From NCBI GenBank assembly GCA_017465405.1, contig JAFTWG010000001.1:1-64000 (forward strand): 64,000 nt of DNA, given 5' to 3'. Positions 1 through 6,987 of the stretch are shown piece after piece. The position numbers and the translations under genes were made by a program. Below the pieces are notes generated by a model, which had not been told where the DNA came from, made no database searches, and saw only the letters and a program-made list of their open reading frames with translations. Position 1 is the stretch's first letter. Every line of letters begins with the position of its first letter. Origin of the DNA: Alphaproteobacteria bacterium (GTDB lineage: Bacteria > Pseudomonadota > Alphaproteobacteria > RF32 > CAG-239).

Positions 1-107
1 GTGGAACGAACATTGCTTGCAATGTTGAGGACAATCCCTGACTCTCCGCCATTAAAACAAAAAAGCGCCTTTATGGTGCTTTTTTTTGTTTTAAAGTTTC
101 GAAGAAA
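1..107. repeat. Direct repeat, copy 1 (at least 107 bp)
   Basis: Positions 1-107 are identical to 192-298, a spacing of 191 bp. The left edge is cut by the window, so the unit may be longer. Each copy carries a near-perfect inverted repeat (AACATTGC/GCAATGTT at 9-26), a tRNA-Ser-like 3' end (CCCTGACTCTCCGCCA at 36-51) and an intrinsic terminator. Reading frames across it are repeat-borne and have no ribosome binding site. Confidence 0.9.
64..87 (+). terminator. Intrinsic terminator in repeat copy 1
   Basis: Stem AGCGCC/GGTGCT with loop TTTAT, followed by a run of T. The position, 12 nt after the tRNA-like CCA end, is where a tRNA-type transcript would stop. Confidence 0.6.
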
Positions 108-156
108 CGGATACGAACTACGGGTGGAGGGGTTCGACTACAAACGAAAGGCAGAC

Positions 157-242
157 GGAGTATGCCGGTTGGCTTTAAGCCAATGAGTGCAGTGGAACGA
201 ACATTGCTTGCAATGTTGAGGACAATCCCTGACTCTCCGCCA
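157..242 (+). pseudogene. Possible decayed tRNA-Ser-like sequence
   Basis: The 86-nt stretch starts with GGAG and ends ACTCTCC-G-CCA. Five of seven acceptor pairs can form. It has a hairpin where a D-arm would be (169-183), a TGGAA element resembling a GGA (Ser) anticodon context, and a long variable-arm-like hairpin (200-217). The T-arm is wrong: the loop lacks TTCGA and its 5' strand does not pair with CCCTG. A working tRNA is therefore unlikely. The last 51 nt also occur at 1-51. The tRNA origin is an inference; it could be an unrelated repeat with a CCA-like end. Confidence 0.3.
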
Positions 243-298
243 TTAAAACAAAAAAGCGCCTTTATGGTGCTTTTTTTTGTTTTAAAGTTTCGAAGAAA
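192..298. repeat. Direct repeat, copy 2
   Basis: Second copy, identical to 1-107 and diverging at 299. It ends 41 bp before the start codon of the ArfA-like gene at 340. The DNA between the copies (108-191) has no evident gene. It holds a short inverted repeat (TTGGC/GCCAA, 169-183) that could be the D-arm of a decayed tRNA. Confidence 0.9.
255..278 (+). terminator. Intrinsic terminator in repeat copy 2
   Basis: Same hairpin and T-run as in copy 1. It lies upstream of the ArfA-like gene, so that gene needs its own promoter after 278 or readthrough. Confidence 0.6.
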
Positions 299-339
299 TG
301 TGTTACAAAGCTCAAAGCAAATAACAAAAAGGAGGAAAA

Positions 340-648
340 ATGAAAAATAAGAAAAAGAAAAGGTTTAAGCCCTTTGATGTCGGTGCTTATGAGTTATTTC
401 ATAACGGACTGTACAAACAAAAAGTTATTCCCAACAAAAAGAAGGCATTACAATTAAAACGAAAAAAGGTTGATATCAGAAATTATCAACCTTTTTTATT
501 ATCTTACGGAAGGATTTTTATAGGAGTGCTGTTCGGCACCAAATCCCAAATTTCTTCTATTTCATCATCTGATACGGCAATACAACCTTGTGTCCAATCT
601 CTGTTTTTCAAAAATTGCGCCATAAAACTCGGAACTTTGTTAGGATAG
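340..648 (+). CDS. ArfA-like alternative ribosome-rescue factor with an internal terminator
   Basis: The ATG follows a strong Shine-Dalgarno (AAGGAGG, 5 nt away). The first ~47 residues are very basic. Residues 14-38, with the pattern A-x-E-L-(F)H-x-x-L-(Y)K-Q-K-V-x-x-N-K-K-K, resemble the ArfA core, which recruits RF2 to ribosomes stalled on mRNAs lacking a stop codon. A strong terminator (462-497) lies inside the frame near codons 41-53. Most transcripts should therefore end without a stop and encode about 52 residues. Known proteobacterial arfA genes are built this way: tmRNA tags and destroys the product unless trans-translation fails. The remaining frame to 648 is antisense to the transpeptidase gene and is probably seldom translated. 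The family call rests on a remembered motif and the architecture. A spurious ORF remains possible. Confidence 0.5.
   Translation: MKNKKKKRFKPFDVGAYELFHNGLYKQKVIPNKKKALQLKRKKVDIRNYQPFLLSYGRIFIGVLFGTKSQISSISSSDTAIQPCVQSLFFKNCAIKLGTLLG
462..497. terminator. Bidirectional terminator inside the ArfA-like frame
   Basis: A 14-bp stem (462-475 with 484-497) has an 8-nt loop. Its GGTTGATA/TATCAACC core is flanked by A6 and T6, so it can end transcription on both strands. On the minus strand it closes the L,D-transpeptidase gene ending at 504. On the plus strand it cuts the ArfA-like message before any stop codon. Confidence 0.85.
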
Positions 649-1010
649 CCATGTATCATAATATCTCCTCCAGGAGAAACACCTCTTTCTTTTGCGGATT
701 TTCTATCTTGTTCATTAGGATATGAAATTCGCAAAGATAAATGATACGAACTTTTAGGATTACGTCCCGAGATAATATAACTCCCTTCCGGCGTCCTGTT
801 ATCACCCTCTTGCTGTTTATGCCCAATCGGATTTCCTCCCAACCCGATTGAATATTCACGCACCACTTCATTGCCCTTACGTAAATATAGTTTGCGATTT
901 GCCTTTTCCACTAAAATATTATCAACTTCCGGCTTTATTTCTTCGCTGTTACAAGCCGTTGTAAACAACCATGGCAATACAGACATTATATAAAAAAACT
1001 TCTTGCTCAT
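504..1010 (-). CDS. L,D-transpeptidase (YkuD) family lipoprotein
   Basis: This 168-residue protein is a predicted periplasmic, lipid-anchored YkuD-fold enzyme. Such enzymes form 3-3 peptidoglycan cross-links or attach proteins to peptidoglycan. The N-terminus is a lipoprotein signal with lipobox LFTTAC. The YkuD signature is visible as HGYPN (conserved His) followed by a QGCIAVSDDEI segment with the catalytic Cys. The family motif usually reads S-x-G-C; here it is T-Q-G-C. The start at 1010 is chosen because GGAG lies just upstream; an upstream in-frame start at 1034 has none. The gene is monocistronic, with a terminator right after the stop. The exact substrate is not known. Confidence 0.85.
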   Translation of the reverse strand: MSKKFFYIMSVLPWLFTTACNSEEIKPEVDNILVEKANRKLYLRKGNEVVREYSIGLGGNPIGHKQQEGDNRTPEGSYIISGRNPKSSYHLSLRISYPNEQDRKSAKERGVSPGGDIMIHGYPNKVPSFMAQFLKNRDWTQGCIAVSDDEIEEIWDLVPNSTPIKILP

Positions 1011-1065
1011 TTTTATCTCCGCACAATATAACATATTATATTACGCAAAACCTTACCATAAAATT

Positions 1066-1094
1066 AAACCTCCGAATTTTTATCGGAGGTTTTT
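1066..1094 (-). terminator. Terminator of the outer-membrane barrel gene
   Basis: Inverted repeat AACCTCCGA/TCGGAGGTT (1067-1075 with 1083-1091), followed on the minus strand by T-rich DNA. It lies 20 nt after the stop of the gene at 1114-1671 and upstream of the transpeptidase gene. Confidence 0.75.
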
Positions 1095-1113
1095 AGTTAT
1101 ATATAGTTACACT

Positions 1114-1671
1114 TTAGAATGTATATCTGATACCTGCGGTTGCTTCCCAAGTATTATCCAAATATCTGGTACCGATATAATTATATCTTCCCATAATACG
1201 CATAGACCAGTTGTCTGTCATATTATATTGAGCACCTAAACCGAAACGATAACCGATTTTGTTAGTATCGTTACTGTGTCCTCTATGTTCGGTTTTTACA
1301 TTATAATCACCAAAACCGACAGATACCAAAGCATCTACTTTACCTTCACAACCGAGTGGTACATATCCGAACAAATCCATACCATAACTGAAGAATTTAT
1401 TTCTTACCTTACCATCTGCCGTATGTGCTGTACGCTTAAATGCTTGTTGATAATAAAATTCAGGTCCCCAATATTTACCCATACGAAGACCGACATTCGC
1501 TCCTAATGAGTTATAACTACGTGTCATTTTATGTCCGGTATTTTTATAATCGGCATAAGAATATACATAGTCACCACCAATATACGGTCTAACATTTTTC
1601 ATAAAATCAAACGCATTTGCGTTAAATGAAACTAAGGTTGCTACACCTGCTAAAAGCAATACTTTTCTCAT
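1114..1671 (-). CDS. Outer-membrane beta-barrel protein
   Basis: A 185-residue protein. It has a cleavable signal peptide (residues 1-20, ending ANA) followed by alternating aromatic and glycine-rich segments typical of small 8-stranded barrels of the Opa/OmpW/OmpA type. The last residue is Phe, after an I-R-Y-T pattern, which fits the C-terminal BAM recognition signal. Internal phrases such as YRFGLGAQYNM and GRYNYIG are typical strands. A GGAG precedes the ATG. No enzyme motif is present, and a structural or adhesin-like surface role is only inferred from the fold class. Confidence 0.75.
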   Translation of the reverse strand: MRKVLLLAGVATLVSFNANAFDFMKNVRPYIGGDYVYSYADYKNTGHKMTRSYNSLGANVGLRMGKYWGPEFYYQQAFKRTAHTADGKVRNKFFSYGMDLFGYVPLGCEGKVDALVSVGFGDYNVKTEHRGHSNDTNKIGYRFGLGAQYNMTDNWSMRIMGRYNYIGTRYLDNTWEATAGIRYTF

Positions 1672-1802
1672 TTTATAAACTCCATTTAATTAAACAGATA
1701 TTAATTAAGCTAGTCATTTGTTAATGTATGTGCTGATATTCTAAATTAAAGGGTGCAAATAAAAAAAAATATGATAAATTGATGAAAATAATGGAGAAAA
1801 AA

Positions 1803-2441
1803 ATGTTATGTCCCGATAAAAATTGCAATCTTTGCCCCAGATTAGTTGACTTTCGCCACCAAAATAAAGCGAAATTCCCACATTATCATAATGCGCCTGT
1901 TCCATCTTTCGGAAGTGAAAACGCCCAAATATTAATAATCGGAATGGCACCGGGACTTAACGGAGCAAATCAAACCGGAAGACCTTTTACCAACGATTAT
2001 GCGGGAGATGTGCTTTATCCGTGCTTAAAAAAATTTGGTTTTGCCAAAGGAGAATATCTTAAAAAAGCTGATGATGGTTTTGAACTTATTAATACTCGTG
2101 TTACAAATGCCGTTCGTTGTGTTCCTCTACAAAATAAGGTTGTCGCTGAAGAAACCAATAATTGTCGTCAGTTTTTGCAAGATGAAATTAAAAATATGCC
2201 CAATCTTAAAATAATCTTGGTTTTAGGAACAGTTGCTCATAACACTCTGCTGACAACTCTGGGATATAAAAAATCTGCGTTTAAATTTAAGCACGGAGCA
2301 AAACATTATCTATCTAAAGAAAATATGATATTATTTAATTCTTATCACACGTCTCGCTACAATATTAATACCGGAGTGCTTACATACGATATGTTCGAAA
2401 AAATAATTGCCGATATTAAGGAGGAATTAAATGTCTTATGA
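1803..2441 (+). CDS. Uracil-DNA glycosylase, family 5 (UDGb) type
   Basis: A base-excision repair enzyme that removes uracil and related lesions from DNA. Motif 1, GMAPGLNGANQTGRPF, has the extended form typical of UDGb rather than family 4. The second active-site motif is HTSRYNINTG. N-terminal cysteines (CPDKNCNLC) and later Cys residues fit the 4Fe-4S cluster of families 4 and 5. Several in-frame starts occur from 1779. The ATG at 1803 is preferred because GGAG sits 6 nt upstream, giving 212 residues. The 3' end overlaps the next gene by 11 nt, suggesting translational coupling. Confidence 0.85.
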   Translation: MLCPDKNCNLCPRLVDFRHQNKAKFPHYHNAPVPSFGSENAQILIIGMAPGLNGANQTGRPFTNDYAGDVLYPCLKKFGFAKGEYLKKADDGFELINTRVTNAVRCVPLQNKVVAEETNNCRQFLQDEIKNMPNLKIILVLGTVAHNTLLTTLGYKKSAFKFKHGAKHYLSKENMILFNSYHTSRYNINTGVLTYDMFEKIIADIKEELNVL

Positions 2442-4161
2442 TTCTATGTTGCAACAAGCGCTAAAACTTCACCAACAAAATAATCTTGATGCTGCCGAAC
2501 TGATATATCGTCAAATTTTACAAACAGCCCCCAACCAACCGAATATATTAAATTTGTTGGGAATAATTGCTCAATCAAGAGGATTACACAATGAAGCTGT
2601 GGCATATTTTGAAAAAGCAATCATTAATGACTTTAACAATTTTGAATTTTATTTCAATTTGGGCTGGTCTTTATCAGCAATGGGAAAATATATCGAAGCC
2701 GAAACGGCTTATAATAAAGTAATAAAATTAAAACCGGACACCAAAGAAGGCTATAACGCTTTAGGTGAAATATATGCAATCAGAGGCAACAACGAAAAAG
2801 CCGCCGAAATGTTTAATCTCGCTCTTACTTATGCTCCAAATTATCCCGAAGCAATGGCTAATCTGGCTTATCTGAAAGATGACATAGATGGGCTTATACA
2901 GTTAAAACAAAAGTTTTCCGATAATGACACTATACCTTATTATCTGTCACTATTATATCGAGAACAAAAGAAATATAATGAAGCTCTTAATTATGCGGAA
3001 GAAGCCGATAAAATATGTCCTTGTGAAAATTATAAATTATTGGCCGGAGAGCTTTGTTTACAAAATAATCAAAAAGAACAAGCCGAAAAATATTTCCAAA
3101 ACGCTGTTAAAATAAATTCTAATTCGGTAACCGCAATCATAAATTTAGCCAATTTAGAAAAAGACAGCGAACAAGCTGAAAAAATGTATAAAAAAGCTCT
3201 CGATATTAATCCCGATAATTTTGATGCTCACCTTAACTATGCTAATATGCTCTATCAACAAAATCGCTTAAGTGAAGCACTGGAAGAATACCGAAAAGCG
3301 GTAATCATCAATCCGGCTTCAGCAGTAGTCAGCAACAATTTAGGAATTTTACATCGCAGTATGGGAGAATATGATGAAGCTTTAGGTCTGTTTCTCAATG
3401 CTCTAAATCGTGATTGTGACAATAAAGAATATTCGCTCAACATTGCCGAAACTTTAATTTTGCTTCATAACAAGGATAAAAAACTTGCTGTAAAGATTGC
3501 CGAAAATTGGCTTAAAAGCTATCCTGATAATGAATTTGCCAAACATATCAATTTATCTTTTAAAGGAAAGAAAAGCAATTCATGTTCCGAATATAGCAAA
3601 CACTTGTTTGACTTATTTGCTGATAACTATGAGCAGGTTATGAATAATATCAATTATAATATCCCTGATGCAATCAGTAAAATCGTTTCTCCCGTAAAGG
3701 GAACGGTTATTGATTTAGGGTGCGGAACCGGACTGTTGGCTGAAAAAATCAAAACACCCGATAATAAAATTATCGGTGTAGATATATCAGAAAAAATGCT
3801 TCAAAAAGCAAAAAATAAAAACATATATGAAAAATTAGAAAACGCAGATATTACAGAGTATTGTAAAAATCTGCCGGAAGCGGATTTGGTAGTTGCCGGA
3901 GATGTATTGGGATACATCGGCGATGTGTCTGATTTGATAAAAAATATATATCCACGACCTTTTGCATTTTCGGTTGCAATTGACAAGCTCTCAAAATCAG
4001 ATTATGAACTAAAACCCAACGGACGTTATATTCATAATGAAAAATATATAAACAAAATTTTGCAACAATGCGGATATAAAGATATTGTATCAAACGACAT
4101 AATTTTACGCTCCGAAAACGGACAAAATGTAAACGGAAAAATTTTTTATGCAAAGGAATAA
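2431..4161 (+). CDS. TPR-repeat protein fused to a SAM methyltransferase
   Basis: A 576-residue two-part protein. Residues ~1-360 are a run of tetratricopeptide repeats, with recurrent A-x-x-x-Y-x-x-A-x-x-x-x-P-x-x units. Residues ~385-576 form a class I methyltransferase with the SAM-binding motif VIDLGCGTG near residue 427 and an acidic motif IIGVDIS. This matches the family of predicted methyltransferases carrying TPR repeats, common in alphaproteobacteria. The substrate is unknown; the TPR part is probably a protein-binding scaffold. A perfect AGGAGG precedes the start inside the upstream glycosylase gene. Confidence 0.85.
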   Translation: MSYDSMLQQALKLHQQNNLDAAELIYRQILQTAPNQPNILNLLGIIAQSRGLHNEAVAYFEKAIINDFNNFEFYFNLGWSLSAMGKYIEAETAYNKVIKLKPDTKEGYNALGEIYAIRGNNEKAAEMFNLALTYAPNYPEAMANLAYLKDDIDGLIQLKQKFSDNDTIPYYLSLLYREQKKYNEALNYAEEADKICPCENYKLLAGELCLQNNQKEQAEKYFQNAVKINSNSVTAIINLANLEKDSEQAEKMYKKALDINPDNFDAHLNYANMLYQQNRLSEALEEYRKAVIINPASAVVSNNLGILHRSMGEYDEALGLFLNALNRDCDNKEYSLNIAETLILLHNKDKKLAVKIAENWLKSYPDNEFAKHINLSFKGKKSNSCSEYSKHLFDLFADNYEQVMNNINYNIPDAISKIVSPVKGTVIDLGCGTGLLAEKIKTPDNKIIGVDISEKMLQKAKNKNIYEKLENADITEYCKNLPEADLVVAGDVLGYIGDVSDLIKNIYPRPFAFSVAIDKLSKSDYELKPNGRYIHNEKYINKILQQCGYKDIVSNDIILRSENGQNVNGKIFYAKE

Positions 4162-4164
4162 TCA

Positions 4165-4488
4165 ATGAGTCGAGAACTCGAAAACACCGGTTTTATATGC
4201 CAAAATTGCGGTAAAGAAGTTTTGCCGTTAACCGACGGAAGTTATCGCAATCACTGCCCTTTTTGCCTATATTCTTTGCATGTGGATATTATCCCAGGTG
4301 ACAGAGCCAGCGATTGTGGCGGCATTATGAAACCCATAAAAATTATTTATAATTCTAAAAAAGGATATCAAATAGTACATCAATGTCAAAAATGCGGATT
4401 TGAACGTAATAACAAAATAAACGAGGATATTCGTCAACCGGACAGCATTAATGCCATTACCGAAATTATGAGAAACTCGGCTAAATAA
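4165..4488 (+). CDS. RNHCP-domain zinc-ribbon protein
   Basis: A 107-residue soluble protein with paired CxxC knuckles: FICQNCGKEV near the N-terminus and HQCQKCGFE near residue 75. Between them is the eponymous segment RNHCPFCLYSLHVD followed by PGDR. The spacing fits a zinc-binding RNHCP domain of unknown role. It starts 3 nt after the stop of the TPR-methyltransferase, so the two are probably co-transcribed. Confidence 0.8.
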   Translation: MSRELENTGFICQNCGKEVLPLTDGSYRNHCPFCLYSLHVDIIPGDRASDCGGIMKPIKIIYNSKKGYQIVHQCQKCGFERNNKINEDIRQPDSINAITEIMRNSAK

Positions 4489-4545
4489 GCCTTGATTTTA
4501 TTTTTATTCTTCTTACATTTTCTATAACAGATAAGGAGTGTAAAA

Positions 4546-5139
4546 ATGTCAATAATTAAGAGTTTTGAAAACAGACGTTCCATATATTCGTTAGGAAACC
4601 GTCAAATTTTATCCCAAGAAGAAATCAGCAATCTTATAAAAAAAACAATAGAAAATGCCCCGACCGCTTTTAATTCTCAATCCGGTAGGATTGTTATTTT
4701 ATATAACGAACCATATCACACAATGTGGGATATAACCATGAAAGCCTTAAATAAAGTTACTCCACCGGAAAGAATAAATTCAACCCTCGCAAAAATTAAT
4801 TCGTTCAAAAACGGATTAGGAACAATCTTATTTTTTGAAGACTATAGTGTTATCAGTGCGTTGCAAAGAAAATTTCCCTTATATGCAGAAAGTTTTCCTA
4901 CATGGGCAGAACAATCTTCCGGAATGTTACAATATATGGTCTGGTTAGCTCTGGCAGAAAATAAAATAGGAGCTTCTGTTCAACATTACAGCCCTCTTAT
5001 AGAAGAAGATATAAAAACACAATTTAATTTGCCTAACGAGTGGCACCTGATTTCTCAAATGCCATTTGGCAGTATCGAAGCAATTCCATGCGTAAAAAAA
5101 ATAAATCCGATAGAAACAAGAGTAAAAATTTTTGATTGA
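4546..5139 (+). CDS. Nitroreductase family protein
   Basis: A 197-residue FMN-dependent nitroreductase-fold protein, probably using NAD(P)H to reduce nitro or quinone compounds. The start S-I-I-K-S-F-E-N-R-R-S corresponds to the FMN-phosphate-binding Arg region. The segments APTAFNSQSGR and YMVWLALAENKIGAS are recognisable parts of the fold. The length suits the compact YdjA/HBN-like group. An AAGGAG lies 7 nt before the ATG. The physiological substrate cannot be read from sequence. Confidence 0.8.
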   Translation: MSIIKSFENRRSIYSLGNRQILSQEEISNLIKKTIENAPTAFNSQSGRIVILYNEPYHTMWDITMKALNKVTPPERINSTLAKINSFKNGLGTILFFEDYSVISALQRKFPLYAESFPTWAEQSSGMLQYMVWLALAENKIGASVQHYSPLIEEDIKTQFNLPNEWHLISQMPFGSIEAIPCVKKINPIETRVKIFD

Positions 5140-5199
5140 TAAAAATATTTTTTGAGTATAAAAGGACAATAGTTTAAAATATTTATAAGGACTTTTTTA

Positions 5200-6150
5200 A
5201 TGGAAAAACTTGCAGAATTAATTCCCCACGTATCAACCAATACAATGTGGGCAATTTTTGGTATTGCAGTCATTGTTCTTCTCGCTTGGGACTTATTTTT
5301 CCTGAACCGCAAAAATGAAGTTCCGGTGTTTTCACATACATTATGGCTTTGTGTAATATATATTGCTGCCGGATTACTTTTCGGTGTTTTTGTTATGATT
5401 GAACAAGGCTCAGAAAAAGGTATGTTATTCTTTACCGGATTTTTGGTAGAAAAAAGCCTTTCTCTTGACAATATATTTGTTATGTCCGTTGTTTTTGCCT
5501 CATTGGGCATTCCTCGTATGTATCAACACCGTGTTTTGTTTTGGGGAATTTTAGGAGCTATCGTAATGAGAGCTATTCTAATTTTGGTCGGCGAAGCACT
5601 CATTACAAATTTCCACTGGGTACTATATGTATTCTCTGCATTCCTAATTTATACCGGTATCAAAATGATGATACACAAAACCGAAAAAGATACCAAATTT
5701 GAGGAAACAGGCTTATATAAAACCTTGAGCAAAATCTTTCATGTAACCACAATTCACAGCGGTCACTTCTTTGTAAAAGAAAATGGAAAACACTACATTA
5801 CCCCATTATTCTTTGCATTGATGATTATTGAATTAATGGATGTTATTTTCGCACTTGACAGTATTCCTGCAATTTTCTTAATTACCGACGATATATTCAT
5901 TGTATATACAAGTAATATTTTTGCCCTTTTAGGATTGCGTGCTTTATACTTTTTATTAGAAGCTGCCGTGCACAAATTTTATTATCTCAAGCCGGCATTA
6001 TCTATCATTTTGGTATTTATCGGTATCAAAATTTTTATGCCGTATATCGGTTGGCATGTTACACCGGCACAATCTTTGTGCATTACTTTCGGTGTAATTT
6101 TTACCGGAATTGTCGCATCACTAATGCGAAAACAACCAGTTAACGTATAA
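5200..6150 (+). CDS. TerC/Alx family integral membrane protein
   Basis: A 316-residue inner-membrane protein with about nine hydrophobic segments. The TerC signatures are clear: an acidic residue in the first helix (AWDLFFLNR), EKSLSLDNIFVMSV, and a second half with ELMDVIFALDSIPAI. These conserved Asp and Glu residues are thought to bind metal. The family includes Alx-type proteins linked to manganese export and older tellurite-resistance names. A RBS (AAGGA) is 10 nt upstream. No ter-operon partner is adjacent, so the tellurite link is weak. Confidence 0.85.
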   Translation: MEKLAELIPHVSTNTMWAIFGIAVIVLLAWDLFFLNRKNEVPVFSHTLWLCVIYIAAGLLFGVFVMIEQGSEKGMLFFTGFLVEKSLSLDNIFVMSVVFASLGIPRMYQHRVLFWGILGAIVMRAILILVGEALITNFHWVLYVFSAFLIYTGIKMMIHKTEKDTKFEETGLYKTLSKIFHVTTIHSGHFFVKENGKHYITPLFFALMIIELMDVIFALDSIPAIFLITDDIFIVYTSNIFALLGLRALYFLLEAAVHKFYYLKPALSIILVFIGIKIFMPYIGWHVTPAQSLCITFGVIFTGIVASLMRKQPVNV

Positions 6151-6204
6151 ATAAAATATTGCAAAATCATAATCATTATATATACTGTCGGTATGTATAA
6201 CTGC

Positions 6205-6249
6205 CTATGGGGGGAGGAATTTTATAACCAAGGATTCCCCCCCCCCTAG
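6205..6249. promoter_or_regulatory. GC-rich hairpin with a C10 tract in the glycosyltransferase leader
   Basis: An imperfect inverted repeat: CTA-t-GGGGGG-a-GGAAT (6205-6220) faces ATT-CCCCCCCCCC-TAG (6234-6249) across a 13-nt loop. It contains a run of ten C (6237-6246), very unusual in this AT-rich DNA. It lies 21 nt upstream of the ATG at 6271. No T-run follows, so it does not look like a terminator. The leader hairpin could affect expression and its length could vary by slippage; both are inferences. Confidence 0.6.
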
Positions 6250-6270
6250 ATTTTCAAGGGGTTGAGCCGA

Positions 6271-6678
6271 ATGTCACACACCGTAACTGTTGTTATTCCT
6301 GTATATAATGTTGAAAAATATTTGGAACAATGTTTAGATAGTGTAATAAATCAAACCTATAAGGATATCGAAATAATTTGTATAAATGATGGTTCTACGG
6401 ATAATAGTATAACGATTTTAGAAAAATATGCTTTATCAGATAATCGAATAAAGATTATTTCTCAAACAAATCAAGGTATCTCTGCGGCCCGTAATGCCGG
6501 AATAAAAGTAGCAACCGGAAAATATATTACATTTTTAGATTCTGATGATTTTCTAAGCAGAGATGCTATCGAAAAAATGGTAACGGCAATAGAAAATAAT
6601 TATGTCGATTTTGTTGTCTGTCAAGCCCATGCTTTTGCAGAAACTGAGGCAGACTATGTTCGATTAGAAAAAATGTAA
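6271..6678 (+). CDS. Family 2 glycosyltransferase, N-terminal half cut by a stop codon
   Basis: Encodes residues 1-135 of a GT2 (GT-A fold) domain. The NDP-sugar binding features VVIPVYNVEKYLEQCLDS, INDGSTDNS and the metal-binding DSDD are present. The frame stops at TAA 6676-6678, before the catalytic-base region. The same frame stays open after the stop through 6679-8280. The short product alone should lack full activity. ATG 6271 is chosen because AAGGGG lies upstream; an earlier in-frame TTG (6262) has no room for a RBS. Probable role: transferring sugars to a surface polysaccharide, in line with the rhamnose genes downstream. Confidence 0.7.
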   Translation: MSHTVTVVIPVYNVEKYLEQCLDSVINQTYKDIEIICINDGSTDNSITILEKYALSDNRIKIISQTNQGISAARNAGIKVATGKYITFLDSDDFLSRDAIEKMVTAIENNYVDFVVCQAHAFAETEADYVRLEKM

Positions 6679-6987
6679 GAATGGCTACAACTTTTTGTAA
6701 AAGAGCAAGGAATATATAACACAAGAAAAAAAGTCCCTATAACATGCTGGGCACAACTACTTAAAACAGAAATCTTACATAAAAACAACATACTGTTTCC
6801 AGAAGAAAAGCTTGCTTACGAAGATGAATATTGGCGTTATGTTCACATATCTAACTGCAAAACATTTTATAACCTTCCGGAAAAAATTTACCATTATCGT
6901 ATAAGAGGAAATTCCATTACCGGAGCAGAAACAAAAACAGCAGGTCCTTTAGACATCATAAGAATTAATTATCTTACCGCCAAAGAA
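6679..6987 (+). pseudogene. In-frame continuation of the interrupted first GT2 domain
   Basis: The 103 codons between TAA 6676 and ATG 6988 are all sense codons, in the same frame as both neighbouring parts. They encode the expected C-terminal half of a GT2 domain, including a YEDEYWRYVHI segment that corresponds to the acceptor/catalytic-base E-D motif. With the flanking parts, a single 669-codon tandem glycosyltransferase gene (6271-8280) is interrupted by one nonsense codon. Sequencing error, recent mutation and stop readthrough all remain possible. Confidence 0.75.

Noticed and set aside
1..350. Two overlapping reading frames of about 61 codons across the direct repeats
   Set aside because: They read straight through a terminator hairpin and T-run, share identical sequence only because the DNA is repeated, and have no ribosome binding site.
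4477..4505. Terminator after the RNHCP gene
   Set aside because: The possible stem (GGCT/AGCC) is only 4 bp and the following T-run is broken.
5200..6150. Tellurite-resistance operon with the TerB-like gene at 58128
   Set aside because: The genes are 52 kb apart with no other ter genes; TerC/Alx and TerB folds occur widely in other roles.
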